A stretch of DNA of 64,000 nucleotides from Roridomyces roridus (Eukaryota > Basidiomycota > Agaricomycetes > Agaricales > Mycenaceae): contig JARKIF010000030.1 of NCBI GenBank assembly GCA_029378245.1, forward strand, positions 496,001 through 560,000, in the 5' to 3' direction. Below, piece after piece: positions 35,100 through 45,891 of the stretch. Numbering within the stretch: the first letter of the stretch is position 1; each line of letters opens with the position of its first letter. Below the pieces are notes generated by a model that worked only from the letters and a program-made list of their open reading frames with translations, had not been told where the DNA came from and searched no databases. Position numbers and translations under genes: made by a program.

Positions 35100-35107
35100 T
35101 ATAAATA
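35100..35107 (+). promoter_or_regulatory. TATA box of the FAD oxidase gene
   Basis: TATAAATA, 55 nt upstream of the ATG at 35155. Confidence 0.5.
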
Positions 35108-35154
35108 CAGGCATCTAAAATGCGCCCGCCCCGCACTCACGACAGTCAGCCGTC

Positions 35155-37949
35155 ATGTTCCCTCCCCCATGGCTTCTCGCAGCCTTGACTGCATCCCAAG
35201 CTCCGCTCCCAGTTCTCGCTGAACAGGTCCCGTGGGCCTCCAGCGTTCCGTGGGCAAAACTCAACGACAGCGTTGATGGACGGCTTGTGCGTGGCATCCC
35301 ATTCGCACGCGCCTGCTTCTCTGGCGTCGGAGCTGGTGTGGAGGGTTCCGCTGGTTCGGAGTTGTGTGCGGAGGTGCAGAGAGACTATCTCAATCATGGT
35401 GCGTCTCGGCGACCTCTCTGCTCCTACTGTGCGAGGCTGATCCTGTGTTCCTGGCTCCAGTTGCGTTGCAAGACAGCTTCGGAACATATATCAACGTACG
35501 TTTTCTGCAGCCGTTGCACTGGTTCCTGACCTTGCGCGTAATCTCAGACCCAATGGGAGACCTGTGCGGCTACAGACGAGAAATGCTTGCTTGACTTTAC
35601 GGATGTAACAAACCCGAAGGCGTTCGAAGCCCCAAAAATCTGCAGCCAGGGATCCATCCCGGAATACGGCGTACGTCGCGATACCTCTCCCAGTCGTGGA
35701 CAGCGGCTGACTACTTCCCAGGTCAACGTGTCGAGTGCTCAGGACGTCGTTGAGGCATTCAAATTCTCCAAAGAGCATGGCGTCCCACTGGTTGTGAAGA
35801 ACACCGGCGTGCGTGTACCCCTACTCTCTCCGAGCTCAACTCACTGTGAATATAGCACGATTATAACGGTCGCAGCGGTGGGCCTGGCACGCTCGCCATT
35901 TGGGTATGCCAACTTATAACCCGAATCAGCATTCCTCTCTGAGACGAACTACGTTAGGTCCACAGTCTACGAGGCATCGTCCACGACCCAGAATTCAGAC
36001 CCACTGGATGCCCCGCTACCACCGCCACTCACAACGCCGTAACGATTGGGGTGCGTATGCCTATCCCCGGCGCCGCTCAAGGTACATAGATTAACGGACT
36101 CCCAACCGAGCACAGGCTGGCATTACCTTTGAAGACCTCGTCAATTACGGAGATGAGAATGGACTCTTCTTTCCCGTGGGCGGGTGCATTTCCGTCGGCG
36201 CCGCGGGTGGATACCCTCAGGTGGGTGCCTAGATTTCCTTGATGAGCAGCAAAATTGACTCGTTCACAGGGAGGAGGACATGGAATGCTCTCGAATGTAT
36301 ATGGACTTGGTGCTGACCGCATGGTGCGTATGCTTCTCTTGCTCGTTCGAGTTCAAATTCATTTAATGAATCAACCGCCTTCTTGAATTACAATAATCCA
36401 GCTTGAAATCGAAGTCGTTACCCCGCGCGGGGACCACCTCATTGCCAACGAATGTCAGAACACCGACATCTTCTGGGCGATGCGTGGAGGCGGGGGCGGA
36501 ACCTTTGGCGTGGCGCTCAAGATTACTACGAAGGCTTACACTACTACCGTCGTCAACTCGTGAGTTTCCAGTCCTCTTGATTGGTAGGTCATCTTCAATC
36601 CATATTTAGTGTATTCGCAACCGTGGACAACAAAATTCCGGGCAACCTTTACAAGTTCTTCAAATTCTTCATTGATCACGCGCTGGATTATGCCAAGGAA
36701 GGATGGGGGTATTATCGTGAGTGCCATTTCTATCTGCTCGAACTAAACCTCACTAACTGATTGTCCAGTTTATGCGAGTACCACTTCTACTCCTCTAACT
36801 AAACTAACCAAACGCTTTTTCAGCCATCCCTCCCGGGCGTATCGCTCGCCAACACCCTGCTAACGCCCGCCGAAGCAAACGCCTCCATGACCGGGCTCAT
36901 GAACTACCTGATGAACGAATTGGAGGGAAGTACCTGGGAGATGACGGTCGAGCCGGATTACAAGACACATTACCCGAAATTCGTTACACGGATTCCTGTC
37001 GTGCGTCTTCCCTTCCCTTCCCCTCAGCTTCTTCATTCACGGTGCATATTTCAGCCCATGGGCTTCGCAATGACTACCACCTCCCGACTCATCCCGGTAT
37101 CGAGTTTCGAGGCCGAGGACAAAAGGGTGGAGTTGGCGCAAGCTATGACGGCCATCATCGAGGCGGCTCCCGTAGCCATTGCGTTTGGCGTCGCGCCGTA
37201 TATGCATGGGAACAAAAATGAGACTAGCGTGTAAGTTCGAGCTAGCCTCTTCAGTCAGTATATACCTTGTTCGACTAACCTTTCTCTCTCTGCAGGAATC
37301 CGGCCTGGTACGACTCCCTCTGGCATGTACGTACGCTGTGGCTTGCGTAGTTTCCCAAATCTGACCTGGAATTCAGCTGGCGATCGCAAATGTATGGAAC
37401 TACGACGCGGACACGGCTGCCGTGAAGAAGATATATCACGACTTGTCGGAAAACATGGAGCCGTTCAGGAAGTTGGCTCCAGATTCTGGCGCGTACATGG
37501 TACGAAAATGTTGAATCCACCCGTTCTTTACCTGACTGGTTGGATGGTGCAGAACGAAGCCGATGTCTACGAGCCGAACTTTGAGAGTGAGTTGAACTGA
37601 TACTGCAGGTTCTCAGGAGTACTGACCGTCGATTAGAATCATTCTGGGGCGACAACTACCCACGTCTACTCTCAATCAAGGAGAAATAGTACGTTTTTTC
37701 TTGCTCTTCCTCCTCGCTGTTGCTAAGATTGAATGATTGTCTTCTCAGCGACCCGGACCATCTCTTGGACTGCTGGCAATGTGGTGCGTAGCATTCCATT
37801 GCTCCGTGACCACGAGTAAACTCATCTGATCATGATTTATTGCAGTTGGCTGGCTTGGCGAGAAGCACTCTCGGTACAGTTGTTACATTGACATCCATGA
37901 GGGCGAACCCAAGCCGGCGCAGTGGAAGCGGGCGTGGGATGAGATGTAA
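35155..37949 (+). CDS. Secreted FAD-linked oxidoreductase, BBE (berberine bridge enzyme-like) type
   Basis: Start at 35155 gives a signal peptide ([20 protein letters not shown]). Spliced motifs in order: [20 protein letters not shown], the FAD-binding region [20 protein letters not shown] then [20 protein letters not shown] (the HDYNGRS His is the likely covalent flavin site), [75 protein letters not shown], a substrate-domain region, and a C-terminal BBE segment [20 protein letters not shown] then [15 protein letters not shown]. About 15 exons, including a predicted 9-nt micro-exon at 36769-36777 that links WGYY to TIPPG in frame. Related enzymes oxidise sugars or secondary metabolites; the substrate is not predictable here. 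Stop TAA at 37947-37949. Confidence 0.85.
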
Positions 37950-38049
37950 TAATCTGCGGGAGGTTTGGACTTCTGCTTCAAGTTTCTTTTTCTTTCACCA
38001 AAACGCACTATGCAATCTGTACTTACTACAAAAAGGGCTCTGACGCGGT

Positions 38050-38430
38050 TCAAATAAATGTTGTTGAAATCTGACCGGTATTCCGCCGACTTGGACCGCC
38101 ATAAAGTTCAAACTTCAGCACTTCCGGCTCACGCGCGAGTTCATCTTTATGCAGGGGATCTGGTTTAATGATCCAATGCAGGTGATGGCAGTCGGCAATT
38201 AGTTTCCAAGAGCTCGCCGGCTTGGGTTCCAAGGGGCGCAGCCCGCGAGCCCCGCCATGGCGTTGGCGACGAGGACGTTGCGCTTGGCTTGACGCCCCAC
38301 CCCTTTGGGTCCAGGAAGATGAGCAGGATCTCGTGTGGTGGGAGGACGCCGGTTCTTGAGTTGTTTCAGCAGCAAAAAAAAAACAATGGGCGATCCTTGA
38401 TGCTGTATTGCATAAGCATTGACCTTCTGC
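38050..38430. repeat. Dispersed repeat fragments
   Basis: Short segments recur elsewhere: AGTTTCCAAGAGCTCGCC also near 52146, and a GGCAAGCCAAGCGC-like word with its surroundings also near 50080 (both minus strand). No intact gene. An A10 run at 38373 sits in this stretch. Confidence 0.4.
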
Positions 38431-38496
38431 TGCTGCGATGGACTGCGGGAAACTGAGTCGTTCGCTGAAAAAAAAAACGTTCAAATTAACCCACAT

Positions 38497-38630
38497 GACC
38501 CAGTCCCGAATCGAACGGTCTAAGTTTGGTCTAAGTACGAGGATGTGCCGCAGAGGGAAACACCATGTGGCTACTCTCAGGCTGGAATACATCTGCGCAC
38601 CTCCTGGTTCTGGGCTGCCTCTCGGTCGTC
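38497..38630 (-). repeat. tRNA-like element group A, diverged
   Basis: The T-arm half (minus strand CGTTCGATTCGGGACTGGGTC) is well preserved. The 5' half near 38600-38630 is degenerate but keeps the conserved upstream word CTGCAAAAGACGACC. A run of ten T lies about 20 nt downstream (38468-38477). Confidence 0.4.
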
Positions 38631-38702
38631 TTTTGCAGGTTAAGATTCGACTTTTGGGCGAAAGAGAGAACAAAACATAAATGGGGGTACCACCAGCTGC
38701 AT

Positions 38703-38797
38703 GACCCAGCCCCGAATCGAACGAGGATCTCCCGCAGATATCCTACACATGGAAACACACCGATGGGATGCAGGTGCGGACCTACCGCCTCTGGGTC
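38703..38797 (-). ncRNA. tRNA-like element group A
   Basis: 95-nt unit. Perfect 7-bp end pairing GACCCAG/CTGGGTC, D-type hairpin GCGG-TAGGT-CCGC, middle stem CCTGCA/TGCGGG around an enlarged loop, and T-arm CCTCG-TTCGATT-CGGGG. Its 5' flank (near 38800-38850) is shared with the element at 58471-58559. Confidence 0.55.
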
Positions 38798-39142
38798 GTA
38801 TTCTTCGACCCTGGAATGCGCCTTTGGACTGGGTGTAACTGATGCTACAAACATGGTTTCACGAAACTATTGAAGTTTCGAATACTTACATATCCAGCCT
38901 CGTCTCAACCTCTTGCTTCAGAAGCTCTCTGCTGCCTTGAGCACGCTGGGTAGTATGTCTCCGGGCAAAAAGAGACTGGATGACAGTGGCAGCCTTGTCC
39001 GGCGAGCTGCGACGTACATTTTTGCGTTCTTGCAGATCAACCTCGGCAATCAGAAGACATCGGGCGGATCACGGTAGATATTACGATTTGTTGACAAATC
39101 GATCGGCAAGCCCTTGGTCTGTCTCACCACCTCCTCTGCCCA

Positions 39143-40113
39143 ATGCCACCCCGTCCTCGCCCCCACTACGACTCGGAGAGCGAAGACCAGCCGCGGGAAG
39201 TTCTCGACGTTGACGGGGACTTTGTGGTCAAGGACAGTGACTTGGCTGGCAGCTTCAAGCTCCGCGACTTCAAGCCGATGGTGCAGGATCGGGATGGTAA
39301 AATGATACCGTTCTCTGGCGTGATAAGCCTACGGCCGGTGCCCGACCCACAAACTGTCTCCCATGCGCAGAGTGTTATGGGGAACGGAGAGTAAGTCCAA
39401 CCTCAGAACCGATGCCGTATCTGACTCTCCTTTTCAGAAACGGTGTGTGGACCGGTACACTCTTTACGGCCCCTGCCGACGCCGTATCGACTCCCCAGTT
39501 CATGTTCCCCACCCGCCTCGTGAACAGCTCATCGAAATTGCACTTGAAGCGCTTCTGCATCCGCCGTCGCTTTGTCCCCGCACTCTCCCCTCTCAAGACC
39601 ATGCTGATCTACACGGATGGCGCGTGTCCGTCCAACGGCCAGGACGGCGCACGCGGAACGTTCGGCTTCGTCTATCACTCTGCCCAAGGAGGCGCTGTCT
39701 CGGGTGCCATGGAGCAAAAAGGGCCGGACGGCCAAATACATCAGCATACGAACAACCGCGCGGAGCTGCGTGCTGTACTTGCTGCACTGCGATTTCGCGG
39801 GTGGTGGGGCGAGGGCTGGTCACGCCTCGTCATCGTCACAGACTCGGAGTACGTGGGCAAGGGCTCGACGGAGTGGATGCGCTCTTGGGCGAGGAGAGGT
39901 TGGCGGACGAGCGGTGGGGGGCCTGTCGCCAATCGTGATTTGTGGGAGGCGCTGTCGGAAAAGTTGGGTGAGTATGCTGCCGGGGGATGCGAGGTGTCGT
40001 TTCGGATCGTTCCGAGAAAGTGGAATGAGTTGGCTGATAAAGCGGCCAAGGCTGCAGCGGGGATGGACAGCGCGGTGGAGTATGGCGGTGGTGATGTTCT
40101 CGGGGTCCTTTGA
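39143..40113 (+). CDS. RNase H-like domain protein
   Basis: Start at 39143 (MPPRPRPHYDSESEDQP). One intron after MGNGE near 39391-39437 joins to NGVWTGTLF, and the frame is then open to 40113. The C-terminal half is an RNase HI-type domain with catalytic acids in order: MLIYTDGACPSNGQ (Asp), NNRAELRAVLAALRF (Glu), RLVIVTDSEYVGKGSTEWM (Asp) and PRKWNELADKAAKAA (final Asp). Expected to cleave RNA in RNA-DNA hybrids. The N-terminal 140 residues are an unrecognised extension. Not embedded in a retroelement: no reverse transcriptase or integrase motifs nearby. Confidence 0.8.
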
Positions 40114-40269
40114 AGTCGACGGCAAGTTCCTCGTCTTCTGCCTTTCCTTGTGACTGAACCAAAATACAGTCGGGCAAAATCTATGCATCCTTCACTGTAC
40201 ATCTATGACGGAACTACTTAATGAATTCCTCGGAGCAGAAAAAAAAGGATACACATTCAACGCGATAGC

Positions 40270-40359
40270 CCTGGGATTCAACGCCCAGAGTCGAACTGGG
40301 TACCTTCTTGATGCTGCTGCGGTCCAAGGAGTTTCAAGGCTGCGAGCTCAAGCTGGTAC
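40270..40359 (-). repeat. tRNA-like element group B, copy 1
   Basis: T-arm CCCAG-TTCGACT-CTGGG on the minus strand; the 5' end is ACCAGCTTGAGCTCGCAGCC. A run of eight T lies about 25 nt downstream of the element (A-run 40240-40247). Confidence 0.4.
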
Positions 40360-40469
40360 TTGTCGTTGCTGTTTCCCTTCAAGGCTTTTCAATAGTCAGT
40401 GTACGTCTGAATCAATAACACAGGATTATTCATTTTTGGAACAGAAAAAGGTTGGTACCGTCATCGCAA

Positions 40470-40543
40470 CCCAGCCCCCAGAATCGAACTGGGCACTCTT
40501 TCCGATGAAGCCCTCCGACTCCAAGTTGAAGCTCAAGCTGGCT
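40470..40543 (-). ncRNA. tRNA-like element group B, copy 2 (best)
   Basis: 74 nt, tRNA size. Outer pairing GCCAGC/GCTGGG, perfect T-arm CCCAG-TTCGATT-CTGGG, and T5 terminator-like run about 20 nt downstream (40445-40449). Confidence 0.5.
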
Positions 40544-40629
40544 ACGTATCGCTGGGATTCACCATCGGCAATAGTCATTCCTCATCTTCGTCCGAAACCA
40601 AAAAAAAACACGACTAAGTGACAATGAAC

Positions 40630-40699
40630 CTACCCACCCAGAATCGAACTGGATAATGCTTCGACGAAACCGTCCAAGGCTGTCATCTTTAGGCTAGTA
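40630..40699 (-). repeat. tRNA-like element group B, copy 3
   Basis: T-arm CCAG-TTCGATT-CTGG. Nine T residues follow about 20 nt downstream (40596-40604). Shares the upstream tract TACTTGTCGTTGCT with other copies. Confidence 0.4.
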
Positions 40700-40797
40700 C
40701 TTGTCGTTGCTATTCCCTTGTCAATATTTTAGCGTACGTCTGCATCTATAACTCGAAACTATTTATCTTTCGCAGAAAAAGAGTTGCAACCGTCTAA

Positions 40798-40850
40798 CCC
40801 AGCCCCCAGCATCGAACTGGGTACGCTTGTCGATGAAGCGCTCCTCATCA
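40798..40850 (-). repeat. tRNA-like element group B, copy 4 (5' truncated)
   Basis: T-arm CCCAG-TTCGATG-CTGGG followed by GGCTGGGTT. A T5 run about 18 nt downstream. The 5' half is diverged. Confidence 0.35.
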
Positions 40851-40880
40851 TAATCCGAAAAAGCAAGGTGAGACAGGGCA

Positions 40881-40954
40881 ACCCAGCCAACCAGAATCGA
40901 ACTGGATGTCAATCCTTCGACGAAGCCGTCCAAGGCTACGAGCTCAAGCTGGTA
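40881..40954 (-). ncRNA. tRNA-like element group B, copy 5
   Basis: 74 nt. 5' end ACCAGCTTGAGCTCGTAGCC, 3' end GGTTGGCTGGG, T-arm CCAG-TTCGATT-CTGG, T5 run at about 40858-40862 downstream. Confidence 0.45.
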
Positions 40955-41042
40955 CTTGTAGTTGCTGTTGCCTTTCCAAATATTCGGTGTACGTCTGAAT
41001 CTACTTACTCTTGTAGCAGAAAAAATGTGGAAACAGCGCGTC

Positions 41043-41105
41043 AAGCCAGTCACCCGGAATCGAACCGGGTACTGACGAAGTCGTCCTCCAAGCTCACGCT
41101 AATTA
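41043..41105 (-). repeat. tRNA-like element group B, copy 6
   Basis: T-arm ACCCG-GTTCGATTC-CGGGT on the minus strand. T6 run about 20 nt downstream (41020-41025). Confidence 0.4.
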
Positions 41106-41109
41106 AGGA

Positions 41110-41874
41110 TTATTGGGGGGCACGGCGATTCCCCATGCTATAATCTATCCGGTGATTCAAATGCCCCAACCAAATCTTACTTACTTACTCAAGCTGACGC
41201 TCCCGCTGCTGTTCCAACTCCTATACTTTAAGCTAAGCTTCTTTCTCGGCCAGGCAGCCAGTCCACCTCTAGCTCGCGACTCAACGCTCAGCAGTCATTC
41301 AATCCATCCATGTGCTGAAATAATGAATACGCCAACTCCGTGAGGCCGGGTTCGGTGGACTCGGACTCGGAGCGCTCGCGCAAGTCTAACCTCATCTTCT
41401 ATGTAGCATGTATGTACTCGGAACGCCGATGCTGAAATAAAGTTACTTAACCCAAGCCCGAGAACGGCCGGCGTACACGGCCCCGGTATACATACATACT
41501 TGAAAGTTAAGCCGCATCCAGCATTCGGGTCGCCCACCTAATAGAGGTAGATGAATCGATGCATTGTGACGTAGGTTGACAACCTGAGATAGATGTACAT
41601 TGTAGTTTGCCTGCAACAGACAGGTCTGAAGGTCTATACGGGAAGGGAGATGTGAATAAATCTAAGTGGAAGATGTGCGGGCGATGCGAGGTGAGCGAGG
41701 TTGGAAACAAGTAAATACAGAGGCAGGATACTAGTACAAGGGACGGATAGCCACCAACCAACTGCGGAGATGCGTCGGGGATTGATAAATGCAAGATGAT
41801 GTGCCTGCCTGCGTTACGCCGGTAACACAGCTGACAGATTATGGCCTGTGCACGTCAACGAGGCAGTCTTCCAC
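41110..41874. other. Intergenic, no gene recognised
   Basis: AT-richer sequence with several short microsatellite-like ACTTACTTACTC tracts. Confidence 0.4.
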
Positions 41875-42559
41875 CTATTTGAGTCGAAAGACAAGCGTCA
41901 CGCTCCTTAAGATAGAGGGATTTTCGGTCAGCCACGGCGACAGAGGAAGAACAAGAGAAGAAGGAAATAAAAAGAAATAAACGCACTTGAGGACGCGGTC
42001 GATTCGGGATTTATGGTTGTTTCCATTACGGCGTTTTGATAATTTATTAGTGTGATTGAGTTCGGTCTCCGTTGGTGACACCGTCGACATGGGTGCTGAC
42101 GGCGCAGGCACGGAAGGGTACAGCTCGAGCACGACATTCTCCGGTTCTGCGTGGTCGTCGTCGTAAGCCCATGCAAAGGAAGACAGGATGAAGCACACGC
42201 ACGGATGATAGCAGCATTCTCGTCTTCAAGAACGACCACGGCGGAGAGGCGTAGCGGACTGCGGCGTGGAACGGATGACGCTCGACGCTGCCCGCGGTCG
42301 GGGGACGAATTGCGAATACGACTGCGTCGACGGGCGCGATAGGGTGCTCGTTGATGCAAGTCGTCAAGGACGTGAGGTGCGATACCGCTGATAACGTCCC
42401 GCGACGATGGCTTGAAGCTGAGTAACGCTGCCAGCTGGGTGTGCTGCAACGCATCGGGTTGTGGCTTATCCGCCCGGGCCCGACTCCTTCGGGGACATCC
42501 TCCTTGGTCTCTACGCTGCTGGTGTCGAGGGTCGGGCGAGGGTCGATATCGAGGGACAT
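41875..42559 (-). CDS. Uncharacterised protein, three or more exons
   Basis: Start at 42559 gives MSLDIDPRPTLDTSSVETKE then DVPEG. An intron of about 47 nt joins to HTQLAALLSFKPSSRDVISG, and the frame continues to VVVLEDENAAII. A 55-nt intron (donor GTGCGTGTGC, acceptor CACGCAG) joins to QPENVVLELYPSVPAPSAP, then NKLSKRRNGNNHKSRIDRVL. A final intron joins to KSVTLVFRLK and a stop at 41875. The consistent reading frame across the last two introns supports a real gene; the middle exon is less certain. No known domain. The basic patch SKRRNGNNHKSR could bind nucleic acid or act as a localisation signal. Confidence 0.45.
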
Positions 42560-44157
42560 GGGACGGAGTAGGAGTGTGTGCCAAGCAGACGGAGGCCACG
42601 CAGCGGAAGGCAGGCAACACGGTGGAGCAGTAGCTCTCCGTGCGAAGTCGAAGGCTGGAAGGGAAGGTGGCGGATGCGGGTATGTATACTGTCTAGGGTG
42701 GCGTACTATAGCCTCGCTTCTCCTTGATAAGCACAGCACGGACAAGGGCCACGCTCCGTCCCTCGTCGTTGACGCCAGGAACGTTTACGACACGACGTCC
42801 GAATTGCCGTGGCATGTTTTCGGACATTGTACACGTGTGTTCCGTCTGTCTAGTTGATGGCATGCAATCCACGACTTCTCACAGTCAGAAAGGACCAGAG
42901 TGTTGCCAGAGTGAGTTAATTAATCTGATTCAAATTGGCAGCCGCAGACCCCGGTGCGTCATCGTGCAGCCTGGAACAAAGCCAATTAGCGGGTATCGAC
43001 CCGGCATCTCTCCACCATTCCATGACGACCACCGTCAACGACGACGGGGATTAAGTGCAGGTATAAGGTCTGAGTTCAGTTAGAGGACAATGAACCGATA
43101 GGATGCTCACTGGATAGCGTCGGGGTGCTAGCAGGGCCGAAAGAAGCCTGCCATCGCCGCAGGGCCGCGGGAAATGAAGACGGTTTTAGTGAGGTACCGG
43201 CGTCGGACCGCTAGGTGCACTTGAGTGTAGTGTAGGCTGGATTCTCGGATGGAAATTCAGGGGCGCAGTCTGACGGATAACTTGAACGGATGCCGTTCGG
43301 AGCCATCGGTACCGAGATAAGGCTTGGATAAGGCTAGAGTCTTCTCCGAGCCGCTCCCGTGGCAGGTCTCAAATTCCGTCGATAACTGTCCTGTTGTCCT
43401 GGGTCGAATTCGTGGTGCCACTGGTGGTGGTCAAGACTCAAGAGCATGGCGCCCTGATCCGGATTGATTTCCGACCAACATTTGTCATTTGCCCGTCTTG
43501 CTTTCTCCCACAACGACAAGCACCTCCGCGCTCTTTCTTCCCACTTCCCAGGACTCTCTTCCTCCCATCCGCAGACACGCCATCTATCCTCGGACTGCGA
43601 CGTGCGTGACTTGCCTCTGGCTCCTCCGAGAGTCTCGGATCTCCACCAAATTCCAATGCATTCACAATTTCACAATGTCAATGGCATCAAGGGCAGCTAC
43701 TTCTACGAGGGCCATCTGCCACCAACTTAACCAGACGTCGCTTCCTGTGAGTGCATGTGCGGGCGAATCTTGCTCCTAGTCATCCGTGGGCCGCCGGTCT
43801 TGACTCTTCCCTCGATGTACGATGTACTCACGCTGGAGCACCCTGGAACTCAATTCTGTGCGAGCTTGAAGCCACCTAGGGCCTAGGCTCTCGCCGATTC
43901 TTTCTTTCGTCCACAACCCCAATTCAATCTTCAAAGATGTATACCACGCAGAGTGGGTTCAGATGGGCGCTGTGCTCGCGGATACGTGCGGCCTCGGACT
44001 CGGATCTTGCTTTAGGCGCTCGACGAAGTTTCTTGTCTCGACTTCAATTCTGTCGCAGATCGCTGGTCAACACCAGTCACATTATGCTGCGTGAGAGGTC
44101 GCCTCATGTCCCCTGCTCATTGGTGTTAAGCAACCCGGGCGTAGAACACACTGATTC
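42560..44157. other. Intergenic, no gene recognised
   Basis: Only short frames. It may contain eroded N-terminal P450 sequence, but nothing could be aligned by eye. Confidence 0.35.
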
Positions 44158-44640
44158 GTAACATTCCGCCGTACTTGGACCATGTGCGAGACGAAGTCAA
44201 TCAAGCTTGTATCGATAACTTTCCTGCCATTGCTGGTGAGAGTCGCTCCCGTCCACCGCCAAGATCGCCCGCCGCGGAATCAACAGAATACTCCTCGGAT
44301 CTAAACTCGGCGTGTCTTTGAACTAGACCACTCGTCTCTGGCTACTCGCGTCCTAAAGTGATTTGGTCCGCGAAATTATTATAAGTATGTGAGTCGTCCT
44401 CATTTTAATGGCAAACGTACAGTAAACAGACTATAGGGATATTTAGCTTGAAGCAACCACCCCCTCACTCAGTCCCTCTTCGACCTAGCCGACGACCCAG
44501 ACGACTACGTACAGATCCTTCGCGCGGAAGTCGACCGTATCGTCGTCATTGAGGAAGGTTCGACGCGCGAGTCTCTGCAGAAGATGCTCAGGGTGGATAG
44601 TTTCCTCCAGAGCGTGGGCAATCATTGCGGGTGCGTTATC
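44158..44640 (+). pseudogene. Cytochrome P450 relic (internal fragment)
   Basis: Disconnected frames resemble the middle of fungal P450 monooxygenases: YLDHVRDEVNQACIDNFPAI near 44175, ARRGINRILLGSKLGVSLN near 44265, and QSLFDLADDPDDYVQILRAE then VDRIVVIEEGSTRESLQKML near 44480-44590, matching the usual region before the ExxR helix. No heme-binding cysteine loop follows. Stops separate the pieces. Confidence 0.5.
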
Positions 44641-44849
44641 GCAGCAGCTGATGACAGTATCTCACCGTAAAGCCACTTAGTCTGTATTCAACTTCAACGC
44701 TTCATCTTCAACTCGCACGAGGTATATATGTACAATTCAGTTTTTATGTCTCCGAGTTTGAAATCGACCGTCAATAATCAATCCTACGGCATCCAAGAAA
44801 AGTTTCCAAGCCCAACTCCATCCAGACTTCCATCCATCCAGACCATTCC

Positions 44850-45589
44850 TTAGAACCCCCGACGCGTGTATCCAGGAATCAAACAAAGCTTCACCTCGCC
44901 GCAATTCCCGCACTTTCTCGGGGCGTCCTCCCAGGCGCTCGCAGGGAAGACCGTAGTCCCCCTCAGCCTCCTGACGGTCGGGGTGGTTGTCACCAGTGTA
45001 CGAGCGGCCGGTGCGTTGACTGAAGTGGTACCATTGCGGGACTGGATGAAGAGATTAAAGTTAGCGAGCTGCTCGTGCGAAGGAGAATGACAGAGAGCGT
45101 ACATCGATCACAGTACGGATGCCCGAAATTCGAGTCCTGGCAGTAGCAGGTGCCTTGACGAGAACCGTTGGTACTTATCAAAACATATCAATGTGCAAGG
45201 GAACGCACCTCTGGAATGGTGGCACGAGCAGCTCTCGCACGTGGTATACCCGCAATCGGGGCAAAGCTGGTCCACCTCGACCTCGTCCCTCCCGCCGAAA
45301 CGCTGGTTGCACCCAGTGCAATGCGTCGTGGGTGGGCGAGGAAGTGGGGGCGAGCATTCCTTTTTGTGAGTCTTCCAGTCTGGATTCGATGAGCCCAATC
45401 GCAATCGTATTCCAGATGACGACCCGGCCTCGGATACACACCCTTTTTCTGGCACTCGGTACCACTGCGAAGGAGGATGAGATGCTTGCGAGGGCAGAGG
45501 CAGACGAGAACGCACCAGTAGTGAACCGTTTTGCACGTTGAGCACCGCAGCTCAGCACTCTTCCCGCATCCAGTGGCACATTGCTCCAT
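44850..45589 (-). pseudogene. MYND-type zinc finger protein, copy 3 with probable frameshift
   Basis: Start at 45589 (MEQCATGCGKSAELRCSTCK). Splicing restores HYCGTECQKK and DWKTHKKECSPPLPRPPTTH, then HCTGCNQRFGGRDE, CPDCGYTTCESCSCHHS, GTCYCQDSNFGHPYCD and PQWYHFSQRTGRSYTGDNHP. Relative to copies 1 and 2 there are four extra nucleotides between GDNHP and SAWEDAP (near 44950-44980), so the last CxxC pair (KCGNCGEVKLC) is out of frame. Either the protein ends differently or the gene is inactive. Everything upstream of that point looks intact. Confidence 0.6.
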
Positions 45590-45708
45590 TACTATCAAGA
45601 CAAAGAGTGATTGTGGATGCTTGGTCCAAGGGGGTATCGGGACTGGGAAGCCGTACCGGGAGGGGGGGTCCCGAGCGGGCTTGAAAAAAAACTTCTACCT
45701 GTATATTA

Positions 45709-45891
45709 GAGAGCTTGCGCAGAAGCCATATGAGCCACGTGAGGGCTTTTTGGCCGTGCGCGTCATATGGCTCCACTCTGCCAAAATTGGCTCGTTGGAG
45801 CCATTGAATGGCTTTTGCACCTAAATTAGCCATATGACGCGCACGTCAAAAAAGCCATCCAATGGCTCGTATGGCTTCTGCGCAAGCAGGG
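45709..45891. mobile_element. Short MITE with internal palindromes
   Basis: Inverted arms: GCTTGCGCAGAAGCCATA starting at 45713 is mirrored by TATGGCTTCTGCGCAAGC ending at 45887, with further inverted matches (GTGCGCGTCATATGGCT) inside. TA dinucleotides flank 45709 and 45891. No coding capacity. Design resembles the element at 59443-59872. Confidence 0.6.

Noticed and set aside
38050..38673. Open frame of 207 codons on the minus strand
   Set aside because: It runs through two tRNA-like elements and dispersed repeat fragments, so the coding appearance is incidental.
39143..40113. RNase H domain as part of an LTR or LINE retrotransposon
   Set aside because: No reverse transcriptase, integrase or terminal repeats nearby, and the gene has a normal intron and its own N-terminus.
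42047..42745. Open frame of 232 codons on the minus strand as a single-exon protein
   Set aside because: The spliced three-exon model ending at 41875 explains intron borders and stop better; only the first exon (from 42559) of this frame is retained.
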